The position numbers and the translations under genes were made by a program. Positions 42,489-51,830 of a stretch of DNA of 61,049 nt are shown here, piece by piece. The notes under the pieces are model-generated. The model saw only the letters and a list, made by a program, of their open reading frames with translations, was not told where the DNA came from and did not search any database. Positions within the stretch are counted from its first letter, which is position 1. Every line of letters begins with the position of its first letter. The stretch is from Deltaproteobacteria bacterium (GTDB lineage Bacteria > Myxococcota_A > Polyangia > Polyangiales > JADJMO01), in contig JACPFM010000003.1 in the NCBI GenBank assembly GCA_016182965.1, positions 1-61,049 on the forward strand, in the 5' to 3' direction.

Positions 42489-43289
42489 TCAGGGGCGCAA
42501 GAGGACGTACAACGCGCCTTCGCCGCCGTCGTCTCCGTGCGCGGTGGCGAACGCGGCGACGTGCTGCGACGCGCGACCCTGCGACAGCCACGCCCCGATC
42601 TCGCCGCGCAGGACGCCCGAGCCTGCGGGGCTGTGCTCGCCGCGGCCGTGGATCACCAGCACCACGCGGTCGCGTCGCGCGCGCTTCTCCTTGAGGAACC
42701 TCTCGAGCGCGTCGCGCGCGTCGCCGGCGGTCTTGCCGTGGAGGTCGAGGCGGGCGTCGATGGGGAACTCGCCGCGTCGCAAGCGACGATACGTCCCGTC
42801 GGCCAGGTCGACGCGACGGCCCTCCAGGCGCTGGCCGTCGTCGGTGACCTCGAAGCGCGCGCCGCCCTCGACGAGGTTCATCAGGTGGTCGCGGGCCTCG
42901 GCGTCGGGGTCGTGCGCCGGCGCCGCCTTCGCCTCGCGCGGGGGGAGCTTCGGCGCGGTGCCGACGCGGCCACGCTGGTCCTGGCCGATCGGCTGCACGC
43001 CCGACATGAGCCGTCGGAAGAAGAACTCGTCGTCGTGCGAGCGGTCGAGGGCGGCGAGCTCGTCGCGCTCCTGTTTGGTGAGCGTGCTCTGGCGCGCGAT
43101 CGGCGGCGTCGGGGCAGGCGGCGGCGGCTTCTTCTTCTGCGCCTTCGCCTCGGCGGCCTTGCGCGCCTCCTCGGCCTTCTTCTTCTGCTCCTCTTCCTTC
43201 TGCTTCTTGGCCAGCTCCTTGAGCTGCCCCTCGAACGGACGGAACTTCGGCGGGCCCTTCTCCTTGGGCGCCGGCTCCTTCTTCTTCAT
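42489..43289 (-). CDS. Smr-domain protein (MutS2 C-terminal-like endonuclease)
   Basis: 266 residues. The N-terminal 70 are Lys/Glu-rich and coiled-coil-like (LKELAKKQKEEEQKKKAEEA). A linker leads to the Smr domain (about 165-266): FPIDARLDLHGKTAGDARDA, then VVLVIHGRGEHSPAGSGVLR and IGAWLSQ. The DLHG and HGRGxHS motifs are those of Smr nickases in MutS2 and in stand-alone Smr proteins. Acts on DNA or on stalled ribosome mRNA in known cases; which one here is not clear. The start overlaps the stop of the 43286 gene (ATGA). Confidence 0.85.
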   Translation of the reverse strand: MKKKEPAPKEKGPPKFRPFEGQLKELAKKQKEEEQKKKAEEARKAAEAKAQKKKPPPPAPTPPIARQSTLTKQERDELAALDRSHDDEFFFRRLMSGVQPIGQDQRGRVGTAPKLPPREAKAAPAHDPDAEARDHLMNLVEGGARFEVTDDGQRLEGRRVDLADGTYRRLRRGEFPIDARLDLHGKTAGDARDALERFLKEKRARRDRVVLVIHGRGEHSPAGSGVLRGEIGAWLSQGRASQHVAAFATAHGDDGGEGALYVLLRP

Positions 43290-43543
43290 CCCTGCTCCTC
43301 GCGGCGGTTTCGCATCGCCCGCATGGCGATGCGCACCCCTTGGATGCCGGCGAGCACCCCGTCCTCGTACTGCCAGTCGGTGTCGTTCAGCTCGGGGAAA
43401 TCGTGCGGGTTGCGGATGTCCTCGGCGGTCAGGTTGGGGAGCAGGCGGCGGGCGAGGTCGATGACCTTCCTGGCCTGGACCTCCTCCATCGCGCCCAGCT
43501 CCCGATCGATCGTCTCCCAGAGCTCGGTCTCGTTCGGCTTCAC
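43286..43543 (-). CDS. Hypothetical small acidic protein
   Basis: 85 residues, helical and acidic (ELWETIDRELGAMEEVQARK, VIDLARRLLPNLTAEDIRNP, HDFPELNDTDWQYEDG), with a basic end. No recognised family; no Cys, no signal peptide. It overlaps the Smr gene by four bases (ATGA) and so is translated with it, suggesting a joint function. Confidence 0.6.
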   Translation of the reverse strand: MKPNETELWETIDRELGAMEEVQARKVIDLARRLLPNLTAEDIRNPHDFPELNDTDWQYEDGVLAGIQGVRIAMRAMRNRREEQG

Positions 43544-43555
43544 GCGCCCACTATC

Positions 43556-46500
43556 TCACGGGAGCGGGACCGCGCGCACGTTGCCGAGGATCAGCGGATC
43601 CATGTTCTCGGTCTCGCCGCGCATACGGAAGAAGTTGAGCGCCTGACCGCTCACGAGCCGCGGCCAGAAGCCGGCGAACCCGTCCTGCTTCACGGTGCCG
43701 CGCGTGAACTTCGCGCCGGCCCCGCCCGGCCCCTTCGCCCAGCGCAGCGCGCCGGCGGTGGAGTCCTGATAGACGAGCTTCAGGTTCGCGCCGTCGAGCA
43801 CGAGGTGCGCGTTCTCGCCGATGACGTGCTGGCCGTCCTTGAACGCGGTGGCCGCGCTGCCGTCGACGCTCGTTCCGTCGTCGATGACGATCGCCGCCGC
43901 CGCCTTGGTCACGTCGCCGCCCGGCACGAACTTGTAGAGCAGCCACTCCTTGATGCCGTCGGCGTAGACCACGTGCCAGTTGCCGGTCGGGTCGATGGCG
44001 AGGCTCGCGCCGATGCCGCGATCGCCGGTGGTCTTGTTCTTGGTGACGTCGCCCGTCCAGCCGTCGAGCGGCGCGGTGGTCGGCGTGGTCGTCCACTTGC
44101 CGCCCTTGTTGGAGCTCGCGCGGATGTTGCCGTGCACGCGGTCGTAGAAGACCACGCCGAGCTCGCCGCTCGCCGTCGCCGAGAGCGAGATGCCGCTGCC
44201 GATCGCGTTCACGTAGATGCCGAGCGTGCCGCGCGTCTTCTGGCAGCCGACGACGCCGTCCTTGTTCTTCACGCACGCCTCGCCGTCGCCGCACGCGGGC
44301 GAGCAGCCGCCGGCGGTGGCGGTGCAGACCGGCTCGAGGCCGACGTCGCCCACGAGGCACTTCTGGCCGGAGGCGCAGACGTCGGGGATGCACGGCGACT
44401 TCTCCTCGACCGCGACGTCCTCGAGCACCCAGTCGCCCTCGGCCGAGGGCGCCTCGGTCTGCGCCTTGGCGACGCGCACCTTGGCCTTGGCGTACCCGCC
44501 GCTGCCCGCCTCCATCGTCTGGAACGCGATCACCGGCTTGCCGTTGGCGAGCGTCATCGAGTTGAACTTGCCGGCCCAGCCCTTGGCCACCGTCTGCACG
44601 GTGTGCGTCGCCCAGTCCTTGCCGTCGCCGCGGGCGACCTTGAGGGCGCTGTTGGTGCGATCGAAGTAGGCGACGATCGGGTTGCCCGTCGAGTCGAGCA
44701 CCATCGCGGTGAACTGGCCGACGTCGTCGCCCGGATCGGTGACGCCGCCGCGGAAGCCGCAGCTGTTCTTGATCAGCTCGCTGCCCTCGGCGAGCTTGGG
44801 CACGCCGTCGACGGTCTGCCAGGCGACCGCGCCCTTCTCCTTGTCGAACTTGCCGATCACGAGGTCGGCGTGGAAGTCGTCGGAGCTGCCGCCCGACGGA
44901 TCGCCCTCGTAGTAGCCGGCGACCCAGATGGTGCCGTCCTTGCCCTCGGCGACGCTGGTGTGCGAGCCGATCACGTAGGGGACGAGATCGGGCTTGCCGT
45001 TGCACTCCGACTTGGTGCCGCCGCCCTCTTCGTCGCCGCTCGCGCAGGTGCAGCCGCTGGCGCCGCTCGCCGCGACGATCATCGAGGCCATCGCGACCTC
45101 GCGCGCGCGCGTCATACGGCGGCGGCGGCGCTCGACGATGGCGCCGAGCATCGCCAGGGCGCCGAAGGTGGCGAGCGCGGTGGTCGAACCGCTGCTCTCG
45201 CCCTTGGGGATGGTGCAGCCGCAGCCGCTGCCGCCGGGCACGGTGGCGTCGGCGCGCCCGCGGATCAGCGGCGCGCTGGTGCTCGCCACGTTGCCCGCCT
45301 CGTCGGTCGCGCGCACCTCGATGTTCGTCGCCTCGACGGGGACGCTCACCACGCGCGTGGAGACGACCTTGGTGCCCTGCTTCGCGTCGACGAGCGGGAC
45401 CGGGACCCACTGGCCGCCGTCGATGCGCGCGTCGACCTTCAGATCGGCGCCGCGGCTGACGATGTCGGTCGCGACGATCTGCACCGCGCCCGGCACGTCG
45501 GTCTTCAGCAGCACGCGGGGCTGCAGCACGTCGATGAGGACCGGCAGGACGACCGGCTCGCCCTCGCTCTCGGCCACGCCCGCGACGCGGGAGACGACCG
45601 AGATGGTGTGCTTGCCCTGCAGGAGGAAGAACGGCGAGGTGACGGTGAAGTCGCGCTCGGGGAAGAACGTCGTGTAGGGGCCGTTGTCGACCTTGTACGC
45701 GTACTCGACCTTGCGGGTGCCGTTGTCGAGATCGGACGTGGCGTGCACGTCGAAGCGCGGGGGCGCGTCGCCCACGGTCTCGAGGACGAAGTTCTTCGGA
45801 TCGATGAACGTCTTGACGACCTGCGCGGTGGTCTTGGTCGTCGGGATCGCCGCCGACGTGGTCTCGAGGTACGCGAAGATGCCGAGCCAGCGCTGATCGT
45901 CCTTGTCGATCTTGCGGATGCCGCCCTCGGGGATGGTCAGCTTGAGGCCGTAGCTCGCGAGCGCGGAGTCGACCTTGAACGGCTTGATGCTGGAGAAGGT
46001 CGACGCGGGGATGAGGCCGCCGATCGATTCGACCAGCTTGCCGACCGCGGCCTCCTTCTCGAGCAGCAGCGTGTTGTTGCTGATGCGCGGGTTGGTGAAC
46101 TGCAGCGGCGTCTTGGGCGCGAACTTGAGGCCGATGCCGTCCTTGCCGGACTCGAGGTTGATCGGCACGCCGATGTCGATGCGGCCGGTGAACAGGCGCA
46201 CGAACCGCTCGTGCGACCACATGTAGAAGTCGAGATCGGTGTTCTGCAGCTTGAGGTTCAAGAGCGGCGAGGTGAAGTCGGGCGTGTTGTTGCCGATGGT
46301 GATGTTCGGCGCCTGCTGCGGCCGGATGGCCAGCGCCATCGCCGGCGAGGTGTCGCCCGGGTTGAACTTGTCGGACAGGCCCTTGATCGAGGGCAGCAGC
46401 AGCGAGAAGAGGCCGGCGTTGAGCTGCGAGATCTGCTCGCTCGAGATGCCGATGCAGAACGCGCCCGAGTTGTAGGCGCCGGCGGCGGCGTGGTTGAGGT

Positions 46501-47776
46501 ACGCCTCGGACATGCCGATGCCGAGGTGCGGCTTGACCGGAGCCGTCCAGTCGGGGACCTCGTTGGCGAGCAGCACGTCGGGCAGCTGCAGGCCGCTCGG
46601 GAGCGGGTAGTCGCCCTTGGGCACGCAGAGGCTCTGCTCGACGGGCTGCGCGCCGCCGAGCATGCCGAGGGTGATGCCGTTGACGGCCGCGCCGGTGCCG
46701 GGCGCGGGCTTCATGTCGCCGCCGCTGGCGAGCATGAAATCGAGGCCGCCGCTCGTACCCGGCGACATCGAGGCGAGGAGGCCGGAGAGATCGAAGCGCG
46801 ACTCCATGCCGAGGAGCATGGGCACGCACTCGCCGTCGCTCTTGTCTTCGTAGCGGCAGGTTCCGCCCTTGTTGAAGGTGCCGGTCGGGCACTGCTCGGT
46901 GCCGTCGGGCAGCTTCTGTGCCTTCATGCAGGTCGCCTCGGCGAGCGGCTTGACCAGCGACCCGCCGAGCTGACCGACGATCTGGTCGGCGATCATGCCC
47001 TTGAACCAGCCGGCGAACGTGTCGTTGATGCCGCTGCCGCAGAAGTTGAACCCGGACTTCACCTGGTCCTTGTTGAAGGTGAACTGGGCGGGGTCGATGA
47101 AGATCTTGGTGTAGCCGGCGCGCACCGTGTGCTTGGCGTCATCGGGGATGTTCTGCAGCAGGATGACCGCGTCCATGTCCACGTCGAGGAACTCGACGGG
47201 GTTGCACTTGCCGTCCTTGCCGAGGGTCGCCTCGACGTTGCCGACGACGCTGATGTCGATCGGCAGCCGCTGCAGGCGGATGGGGATGCGCGCGTGCAGG
47301 GTGAGCTTGTTCGGCGACTCCGCCTTGAGCGTGACGCCGGAGATCTTCGCGATGTTGATCTCGACGATGCACTTGGGCGGCGTGGCGCCGGGCATCGGGC
47401 CCGTGGAGCAGACCGAGTAGTTGATCGTCGGCCAGCCGAACGGCGGGACCTTGTAGGAGCCGTTCGACTTGGGGATCTCGAAGGTCATGATGCCGCCCTT
47501 CAAGGACGTGCCGCCGCCCTCGAGGACCTTCTGGATGACCGTCGGGAGGTTGGTTTGTAGGAAGTCGAGCCCGGAGCGCGTGACGCGCACGCCCGCGGCG
47601 TTCTCGACCCGCTTGTCCTTCGCGAAGCCGCCGGGGATCACGCTCGACCCGCCGCAGCTGCTGCCGCAGCCGCCGCCGCCGCACGCGTTGGCCGCTGCGA
47701 GGAAGCCGATCACGAACGCGGTGTTCTTGAGGGCGTACGAGAGATCGGCCCCGAGCCACGAAGAGAAGCGAGACAT
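43556..47776 (-). CDS. Large secreted lipoprotein, apparent fusion of two proteins with internal MYXO-CTERM-like signal
   Basis: 1406 residues; the ATG at 47776 has a perfect AGGAGG. Lipobox ANAC (Cys32). Module 1 (1-887) is a surface protein with an N-terminal CGGGGCGSSCGGSS stretch, several Cys-containing segments and beta-rich repeats around 600-800 (VVSRVAGVAESEGEPVVLPV, EVRATDEAGNVASTSAPLIR), and ends in a MYXO-CTERM-like tail (SGCGCTIPKG, then TTALATFGALAMLGAIVERR and more Arg). Module 2 begins at once with MTRAREVAMASMIVAASGAS and GC (lipobox, codon 888, ATG 45115..45113) and is a 519-residue beta-propeller-like protein (FTAMVLDSTGNPIVAYFDRT, GIGASLAIDPTGNWHVVYAD). No stop lies between them. 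Confidence 0.85.
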   Translation of the reverse strand: MSRFSSWLGADLSYALKNTAFVIGFLAAANACGGGGCGSSCGGSSVIPGGFAKDKRVENAAGVRVTRSGLDFLQTNLPTVIQKVLEGGGTSLKGGIMTFEIPKSNGSYKVPPFGWPTINYSVCSTGPMPGATPPKCIVEINIAKISGVTLKAESPNKLTLHARIPIRLQRLPIDISVVGNVEATLGKDGKCNPVEFLDVDMDAVILLQNIPDDAKHTVRAGYTKIFIDPAQFTFNKDQVKSGFNFCGSGINDTFAGWFKGMIADQIVGQLGGSLVKPLAEATCMKAQKLPDGTEQCPTGTFNKGGTCRYEDKSDGECVPMLLGMESRFDLSGLLASMSPGTSGGLDFMLASGGDMKPAPGTGAAVNGITLGMLGGAQPVEQSLCVPKGDYPLPSGLQLPDVLLANEVPDWTAPVKPHLGIGMSEAYLNHAAAGAYNSGAFCIGISSEQISQLNAGLFSLLLPSIKGLSDKFNPGDTSPAMALAIRPQQAPNITIGNNTPDFTSPLLNLKLQNTDLDFYMWSHERFVRLFTGRIDIGVPINLESGKDGIGLKFAPKTPLQFTNPRISNNTLLLEKEAAVGKLVESIGGLIPASTFSSIKPFKVDSALASYGLKLTIPEGGIRKIDKDDQRWLGIFAYLETTSAAIPTTKTTAQVVKTFIDPKNFVLETVGDAPPRFDVHATSDLDNGTRKVEYAYKVDNGPYTTFFPERDFTVTSPFFLLQGKHTISVVSRVAGVAESEGEPVVLPVLIDVLQPRVLLKTDVPGAVQIVATDIVSRGADLKVDARIDGGQWVPVPLVDAKQGTKVVSTRVVSVPVEATNIEVRATDEAGNVASTSAPLIRGRADATVPGGSGCGCTIPKGESSGSTTALATFGALAMLGAIVERRRRRMTRAREVAMASMIVAASGASGCTCASGDEEGGGTKSECNGKPDLVPYVIGSHTSVAEGKDGTIWVAGYYEGDPSGGSSDDFHADLVIGKFDKEKGAVAWQTVDGVPKLAEGSELIKNSCGFRGGVTDPGDDVGQFTAMVLDSTGNPIVAYFDRTNSALKVARGDGKDWATHTVQTVAKGWAGKFNSMTLANGKPVIAFQTMEAGSGGYAKAKVRVAKAQTEAPSAEGDWVLEDVAVEEKSPCIPDVCASGQKCLVGDVGLEPVCTATAGGCSPACGDGEACVKNKDGVVGCQKTRGTLGIYVNAIGSGISLSATASGELGVVFYDRVHGNIRASSNKGGKWTTTPTTAPLDGWTGDVTKNKTTGDRGIGASLAIDPTGNWHVVYADGIKEWLLYKFVPGGDVTKAAAAIVIDDGTSVDGSAATAFKDGQHVIGENAHLVLDGANLKLVYQDSTAGALRWAKGPGGAGAKFTRGTVKQDGFAGFWPRLVSGQALNFFRMRGETENMDPLILGNVRAVPLP

Positions 47777-48098
47777 GACAAACCTCCTGAGCGGCCGGAC
47801 CCGGAAGCTGCGCGGCCGTTCGGCCGGCACTCGCGAAGAACCGACAAGGTCGCGAAATCCTACGGCTCGGGTGGGGGGGCGTTCAAGGAAGGCGGACCGT
47901 CTTCCTGCACCGGACGGACGATTTCACGCGAAGCCGACTCCGCGGCGATGTAGGTGCGACGACGCACGGCGCCCTCCGTCGGACTCGGCGCACATCGGCG
48001 CGAGCGGGTGACTCCCCGGGAGACGCGCAAAAACGAAGGCGCCGGAGCCCTCGAGGGAGCCCCGGCGCCTGCAGGGTCGGATCGAGCCGGGACGGCGA
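47777..48098. other. Intergenic region with terminator and promoter of the large lipoprotein
   Basis: 322 bases. It holds the terminator of the upstream gene (48029-48069), a GGCCGTTCGGCCGGC-like inverted repeat near 47813-47828 that could be an operator, and the ribosome binding site at 47783-47788. No coding frame fits. Confidence 0.5.
48029..48069 (-). terminator. Rho-independent terminator of the 48099 gene
   Basis: Read on the minus strand: a hairpin with GGCGCCGG arms (48038-48045 and 48062-48069) around an inner CCCTCGAGGG palindrome, followed by TTCGTTTTT. It lies 30 bases past the stop codon. Confidence 0.85.
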
Positions 48099-49199
48099 TC
48101 AGCCGCCGTCGGCCGCGTCGCTCGAACCGCCGGTGTCGCCGCCGCCGGTGTCGGTGCCGGCGTCGGCGGGCGCCGAGGTGGTGATGGTCACGCCGTAGGC
48201 GCCGAAGGTCGCCGACAGCTGGAACGCGTTCTTGCAGCCGGTGCCGCCGAGGCAGGTGGTGCCGATCTCGGGGACCTTGCCGTCGGGGCCGCGCTTGCAG
48301 ACCTTGCCCTCGGTCTTCGTCGAGTCGTTGACGAGGATCGCGCAGAGCGACTGGCAGCCCGCGCTCTTGACCGGGACGCGGTCGGCGTCTTCGGCGGTGA
48401 TCTTCGCGATGATCGCGCCGCCGGTCGTCCAGCCGAGCGAGTCGCCGTCGCACCAGTACTTCTTCTCGTACTTGCCGACGCAGGAGCCGTCCATCTTGAC
48501 GCTCTTCAGCATGGCCTCGCGCAGGGGGAGGATGATGGGCACGCCGCTCGAGTCGAAGATGGGGACGTTGATCAGCGCCATCTTCGGCGTGGTGAAGGCG
48601 CCGTCGGTCTCGGTGTAGGTCGTGGTGACCGGGCGGAGATCGACCGGATCCTTCGGGCCGACGAAGCCGGGGCAGATGCCCTCGACCTTCGACGCGTCGA
48701 CCGACTCCTCGAGGAACGCGAAGGTGGTGTCGTCGGTCGAGCCGCGCGAGCCGCCGGTGCGCAGCGTCTTGGCCGCGGTGTCGACCTGCATCAGCCAGGT
48801 GAACGACTCGCTGCCCGAGTTGGCGCAGCGCGCGTTGACGTTGGGGTCGACCGCGATGGCCGCGAGGTTCATCAGCGAGGAGGGCGCCCAGAGGCGGATG
48901 CGGCCCATGCGGAAGTTCTTGGTCGGGCCCGTCTGCTCGGTGCGGTACATGCACGCGTTGTTGGGGCACGTCCCGACCTTGTCGGTCGACGAGCAGGCCG
49001 GCGCGCCGCCGCCCTCGGGGCCGCACGCGATCGGCGGGTTCTCGATGTCGGTCGGCTCGTCGCAGACGCCTCCGCCGCCGCCGGTGTCCTTCGCGGGGGC
49101 CGGGCTCCCGCCTTCATCTTCGCTGCAGCCGGCCCACGAGAACGCGCCGATGCCGCAGACCAACCCGAGCGCGATCACCAACGAAATGCGTGACTTCAT
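48099..49199 (-). CDS. Secreted lipoprotein, function unknown
   Basis: 366 residues; GGAGGGAGAATCGGC precedes the ATG at 49199. Signal peptide MKSRISLVIALGLVCGIGAF with lipobox WAGC (Cys25), followed by a Glu/Gly/Thr-rich linker. The globular part contains 14 or so Cys (CGPEGGGAPACSSTDKVGTC, CANSGSESFTWLMQVDTAAK, CQSLCAILVNDSTKTEGKVC, CLGGTGCKNAF) and ends in a long Thr/Gly/Asp-rich disordered tail (GTDTGGGDTGGSSDAADGG). No named family; similar Cys-rich lipoproteins are common in Myxococcota. Directly followed by its own terminator. Confidence 0.75.
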   Translation of the reverse strand: MKSRISLVIALGLVCGIGAFSWAGCSEDEGGSPAPAKDTGGGGGVCDEPTDIENPPIACGPEGGGAPACSSTDKVGTCPNNACMYRTEQTGPTKNFRMGRIRLWAPSSLMNLAAIAVDPNVNARCANSGSESFTWLMQVDTAAKTLRTGGSRGSTDDTTFAFLEESVDASKVEGICPGFVGPKDPVDLRPVTTTYTETDGAFTTPKMALINVPIFDSSGVPIILPLREAMLKSVKMDGSCVGKYEKKYWCDGDSLGWTTGGAIIAKITAEDADRVPVKSAGCQSLCAILVNDSTKTEGKVCKRGPDGKVPEIGTTCLGGTGCKNAFQLSATFGAYGVTITTSAPADAGTDTGGGDTGGSSDAADGG

Positions 49200-49304
49200 G
49201 CCGATTCTCCCTCCAAGCCGGACCAAGGACACTGGACCGTAGCATGACGAAGGAGCACCGGGCGAGCCGGGCGCGGTCTCGGAGGCCGGGGCCGCCGGCG
49301 CTGT

Positions 49305-50252
49305 TCAACGAAGGAACGTCAGCGCGTCGAGCTCGTGCTCCACGTGCACGAGCGCCTTGAAGGCGCCGAGGCGGTCGCGGAGGTTCTGGCCGGTCATCGT
49401 CAGCAGGCGGTTCGGGCCCACGTCCTCGACGCAGAACGAGGCGAGGGCGCTGCCGGCGACGATCGCCCGGCGGAACGCGGCCCGATCGACGCTGCCGCCC
49501 ACGGCGTCGACGTGGGCGAGGTAGCCGAGGAACCCGCCGGCGAAGGTGTCGCCCGCGCCGGTCGGATCGAGGACGTCTTCGAGCGGGTAGGCGGGCGCGA
49601 AGAAGGTGCCCTCGGGATCGAAGAGGAGCGCGCCGAACTCGCCGCGCTTCACCACGAGGTGCTTGGGGCCCATCTTGCGGATGTTCGCCGCCGCGCGCGA
49701 GACGTTGTGGTGATCGCCGAGCTGGCGCGCCTCTTCGTCGTTGATGACGAGGACGTCGACGCGCTCGAGGAGCTTCTTCAGGGTGGCCGGCTCGCCGGTG
49801 ATCCAGAAGTTCATCGTGTCGGCCACGACCAGGCGCGGCTTCTCGACCTGCTCGAGGACCTCGAGCTGCAGCGCCGGGTGGATGTTGCCGAGCAGCACGA
49901 ACGGCGCGCGGCGGGCGGCCCCAGGGATCTTCGGGCGGAAGTCGGCGAACACGTTGAGCTGCGTGTCGAGGGTGACGCGCGTCGACAGCGTGGCGTCGTA
50001 GCGGCCGGCCCAGCGGAAGGACTTGCCCTTCGCGCGCTCGACGCCCTCGGTGCGCACGCCGTGCCGGCGCATGGTGTCGAGCTGCGACTCCGGGAAGTCT
50101 TCGCCGATGACCGCGACCAGATCGATCGGCGTGAACAGCGAGGCAGCGAGCGCCGCGTAGGAGGCGGAGCCGCCCCAGACGTTGTCGTGCTTGCCGGTGG
50201 GGAGCTCGAGGTCGTCGAAGGCGACCGACCCGACGATGAGGAGGCGGGACAT
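49305..50252 (-). CDS. PfkB-family carbohydrate/nucleoside kinase
   Basis: 315 residues from the ATG at 50252 (an ATG six codons upstream is possible). Signature 1: HDNVWGGSASYAALAASLFT; signature 2: VLDPTGAGDTFAGGFLGYLA with the catalytic Asp. The open, small form (about 315 residues) fits ribokinase/adenosine-kinase-like members. It is the last gene of a unit with MTA phosphorylase and cobalamin adenosyltransferase, so a sugar or nucleoside from methylthioadenosine salvage is the natural candidate substrate; that is inference. Confidence 0.88.
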   Translation of the reverse strand: MSRLLIVGSVAFDDLELPTGKHDNVWGGSASYAALAASLFTPIDLVAVIGEDFPESQLDTMRRHGVRTEGVERAKGKSFRWAGRYDATLSTRVTLDTQLNVFADFRPKIPGAARRAPFVLLGNIHPALQLEVLEQVEKPRLVVADTMNFWITGEPATLKKLLERVDVLVINDEEARQLGDHHNVSRAAANIRKMGPKHLVVKRGEFGALLFDPEGTFFAPAYPLEDVLDPTGAGDTFAGGFLGYLAHVDAVGGSVDRAAFRRAIVAGSALASFCVEDVGPNRLLTMTGQNLRDRLGAFKALVHVEHELDALTFLR

Positions 50253-50328
50253 GCGGGGCGGCGTCTTCATGGAGCCGGCGCGGGGCGTCAAATGGGGACG
50301 TCTCGGACCGATGAGGCGGGCTGGACGT

Positions 50329-50350
50329 GGTCCGAAGGTCGAAGGTCGAA
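50329..50350. repeat. GGTCSAA heptamer array (about 3 units)
   Basis: GGTCCGAA then two perfect GGTCGAA units on the plus strand, in the 106-base gap between the PfkB start and the MTA phosphorylase stop. Within a minus-strand operon, so it would be transcribed. Confidence 0.85.
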
Positions 50351-50358
50351 GCCGGGCC

Positions 50359-51225
50359 TCAGCCGAGCAGAATCCGATACCGCTCCCGCACGTCCGCCGT
50401 GATCAGCGAGGGGTCGGTCATCACCGCGTGGCGGAGCGCCCCGTGGGCGATGGATTTCGTCGGATCGGGGAGGCGCGGCGCGACGGCCTCGATGGTGGCG
50501 CGCGCGTTCTTGACGTTCGCCTTCAGGACCGCGACGACCGCCTCGACGCTCACGTCCTCGTGCTCGCCGTGCCAGCAGTCGTAGTCGGTCGCCAGGGCGA
50601 GGGTGGCGAAGGGCAGCTCGGCCTCGCGCGCGAGCTTCGCCTCGGTCGCGTTGGTCATGCCGATGACCGACACGCCCCACGAGCGGTAGAGGAGCGACTC
50701 GGCGCGCGTCGAGAACTGCGGGCCCTCGATGCACACGTAGGTGCCGCCGCGGTGGACCTTCACGCCGGTGGTCTCGGCGGCGTCGGCGAGGGATGCGGCG
50801 AGGTCGCTGCAGATCGGCTCGGCGAACGGCACGTGTGCGACCGGCGCGCCCGCGTCGGTGACCCCGTCGAACGAGAAGAACGTGGAGGCGCGGCGCTTGG
50901 TGAGATCGATGAACTGATCGACCACCACGAAGTCGCCGGGCGCGATCTCCTCCTTCATCGAACCGACCGCGCTCACCGCGACGAGGTGCGTCGCGCCGAG
51001 CATCTTCATCGCCGCGACGTTCGCGCGGTAGTTGAGCGCGCTCGGCGACACGCGGTGCCCGCGCCCGTGGCGCGGCAGGAAGAGCAGCTCGACGCCGTCG
51101 AGCGAGCCGCGGACGACGACGTCCGAAGGGGCGCCCCATGGCGTCTCGACGCGCTCCGCGCGCACGTCGTGCAAGCCTTCGATGTCGTAGAGCCCGGAGC
51201 CGCCGATCACGCCGAGAACGGTCAT
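50359..51225 (-). CDS. mtnP: S-methyl-5'-thioadenosine phosphorylase
   Basis: 288 residues. Type I nucleoside phosphorylase: LGVIGGSGLYDIEGLHDVRA, LPRHGRGHRVSPSALNYRAN, VSAVGSMKEEIAPGDFVVVD, RGGTYVCIEGPQFSTRAESL, and the MTAP-type ATDYDCWHGEHEDVS. It splits methylthioadenosine to adenine and methylthioribose-1-phosphate. The phosphate-binding motifs GGSG and RHG are intact. Thirty-one bases after the cobalamin adenosyltransferase gene; both would make one transcript. Confidence 0.9.
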   Translation of the reverse strand: MTVLGVIGGSGLYDIEGLHDVRAERVETPWGAPSDVVVRGSLDGVELLFLPRHGRGHRVSPSALNYRANVAAMKMLGATHLVAVSAVGSMKEEIAPGDFVVVDQFIDLTKRRASTFFSFDGVTDAGAPVAHVPFAEPICSDLAASLADAAETTGVKVHRGGTYVCIEGPQFSTRAESLLYRSWGVSVIGMTNATEAKLAREAELPFATLALATDYDCWHGEHEDVSVEAVVAVLKANVKNARATIEAVAPRLPDPTKSIAHGALRHAVMTDPSLITADVRERYRILLG

Positions 51226-51256
51226 GCGGCGCCAATACCGCGGACGCGGCGCCGGG

Positions 51257-51814
51257 TCACCTCGTGCGCCCGATCCACGGCACGTCGGCCACGCCGGCGA
51301 GGTGGTTCTCGCGCCGTGCGAGCGTGAACAGCAGATCGCTCAGGCGATTGAGGTAGATGATCAGCGGCCGACGCACCGGCTCCTGATCGGCGAGCGCGAC
51401 CAGCAGCCGCTCGGCGCGGCGCGCGACGCAGCGGGCGAGGTGCAGGTCGGCCGCGGCGGGCGTGCCGCCGGGGAGGACGAACGACTTGAGCGGGGACAGG
51501 CCCTCCTCGGCCGCGTCGATCTCCCGCTCCAGACGCGCGCCGTCCTCATCCGACAGGAGCGGCATCTTCAGCGACTCTTCCTTGCCCGCCACGGTGGCGA
51601 GCTCGGCCCCGAGCGTGAACAGATCGGACTGGATGCGGGCGAGCACATCGTCGAAGTCGGCGGTTTTTCCGAGCGAGGCGCGCGCGCGGCCGATCGCGGC
51701 GTTGGCCTCGTCGACCGTGCCGTAGGCTTCGACCCGCAGGGCGCCCTTCTTGACGCGTGCTCCGCCGAAGAGTCCCGTGGTGCCGTCGTCGCCGGTGCGC
51801 GTGTAGATCTTCAT
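51257..51814 (-). CDS. Cob(I)alamin adenosyltransferase (PduO type)
   Basis: 185 residues from the ATG at 51814. MKIYTRTGDDGTTGLFGGAR is the P-loop-like N-terminus of PduO-type enzymes; GTVDEANAAIGRARASLG and RRPLIIYLNRLSDLLFTLAR are the ATP-phosphate and cobalamin-contacting segments. It transfers the adenosyl group of ATP to cob(I)alamin, giving coenzyme B12. No B12 riboswitch is seen upstream. Divergent from cheR with the heptamer array between them. Confidence 0.92.
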   Translation of the reverse strand: MKIYTRTGDDGTTGLFGGARVKKGALRVEAYGTVDEANAAIGRARASLGKTADFDDVLARIQSDLFTLGAELATVAGKEESLKMPLLSDEDGARLEREIDAAEEGLSPLKSFVLPGGTPAAADLHLARCVARRAERLLVALADQEPVRRPLIIYLNRLSDLLFTLARRENHLAGVADVPWIGRTR

Positions 51815-51830
51815 CGCAAGGGTCCTAACA

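Noticed and set aside
43340..47560. A 1406-codon plus-strand frame opposite the fused lipoprotein
   Set aside because: It mirrors the real gene, is almost entirely Ala/Arg/Asp/Leu/Val/Gly of antisense composition and shows no motifs; high GC leaves few stops.
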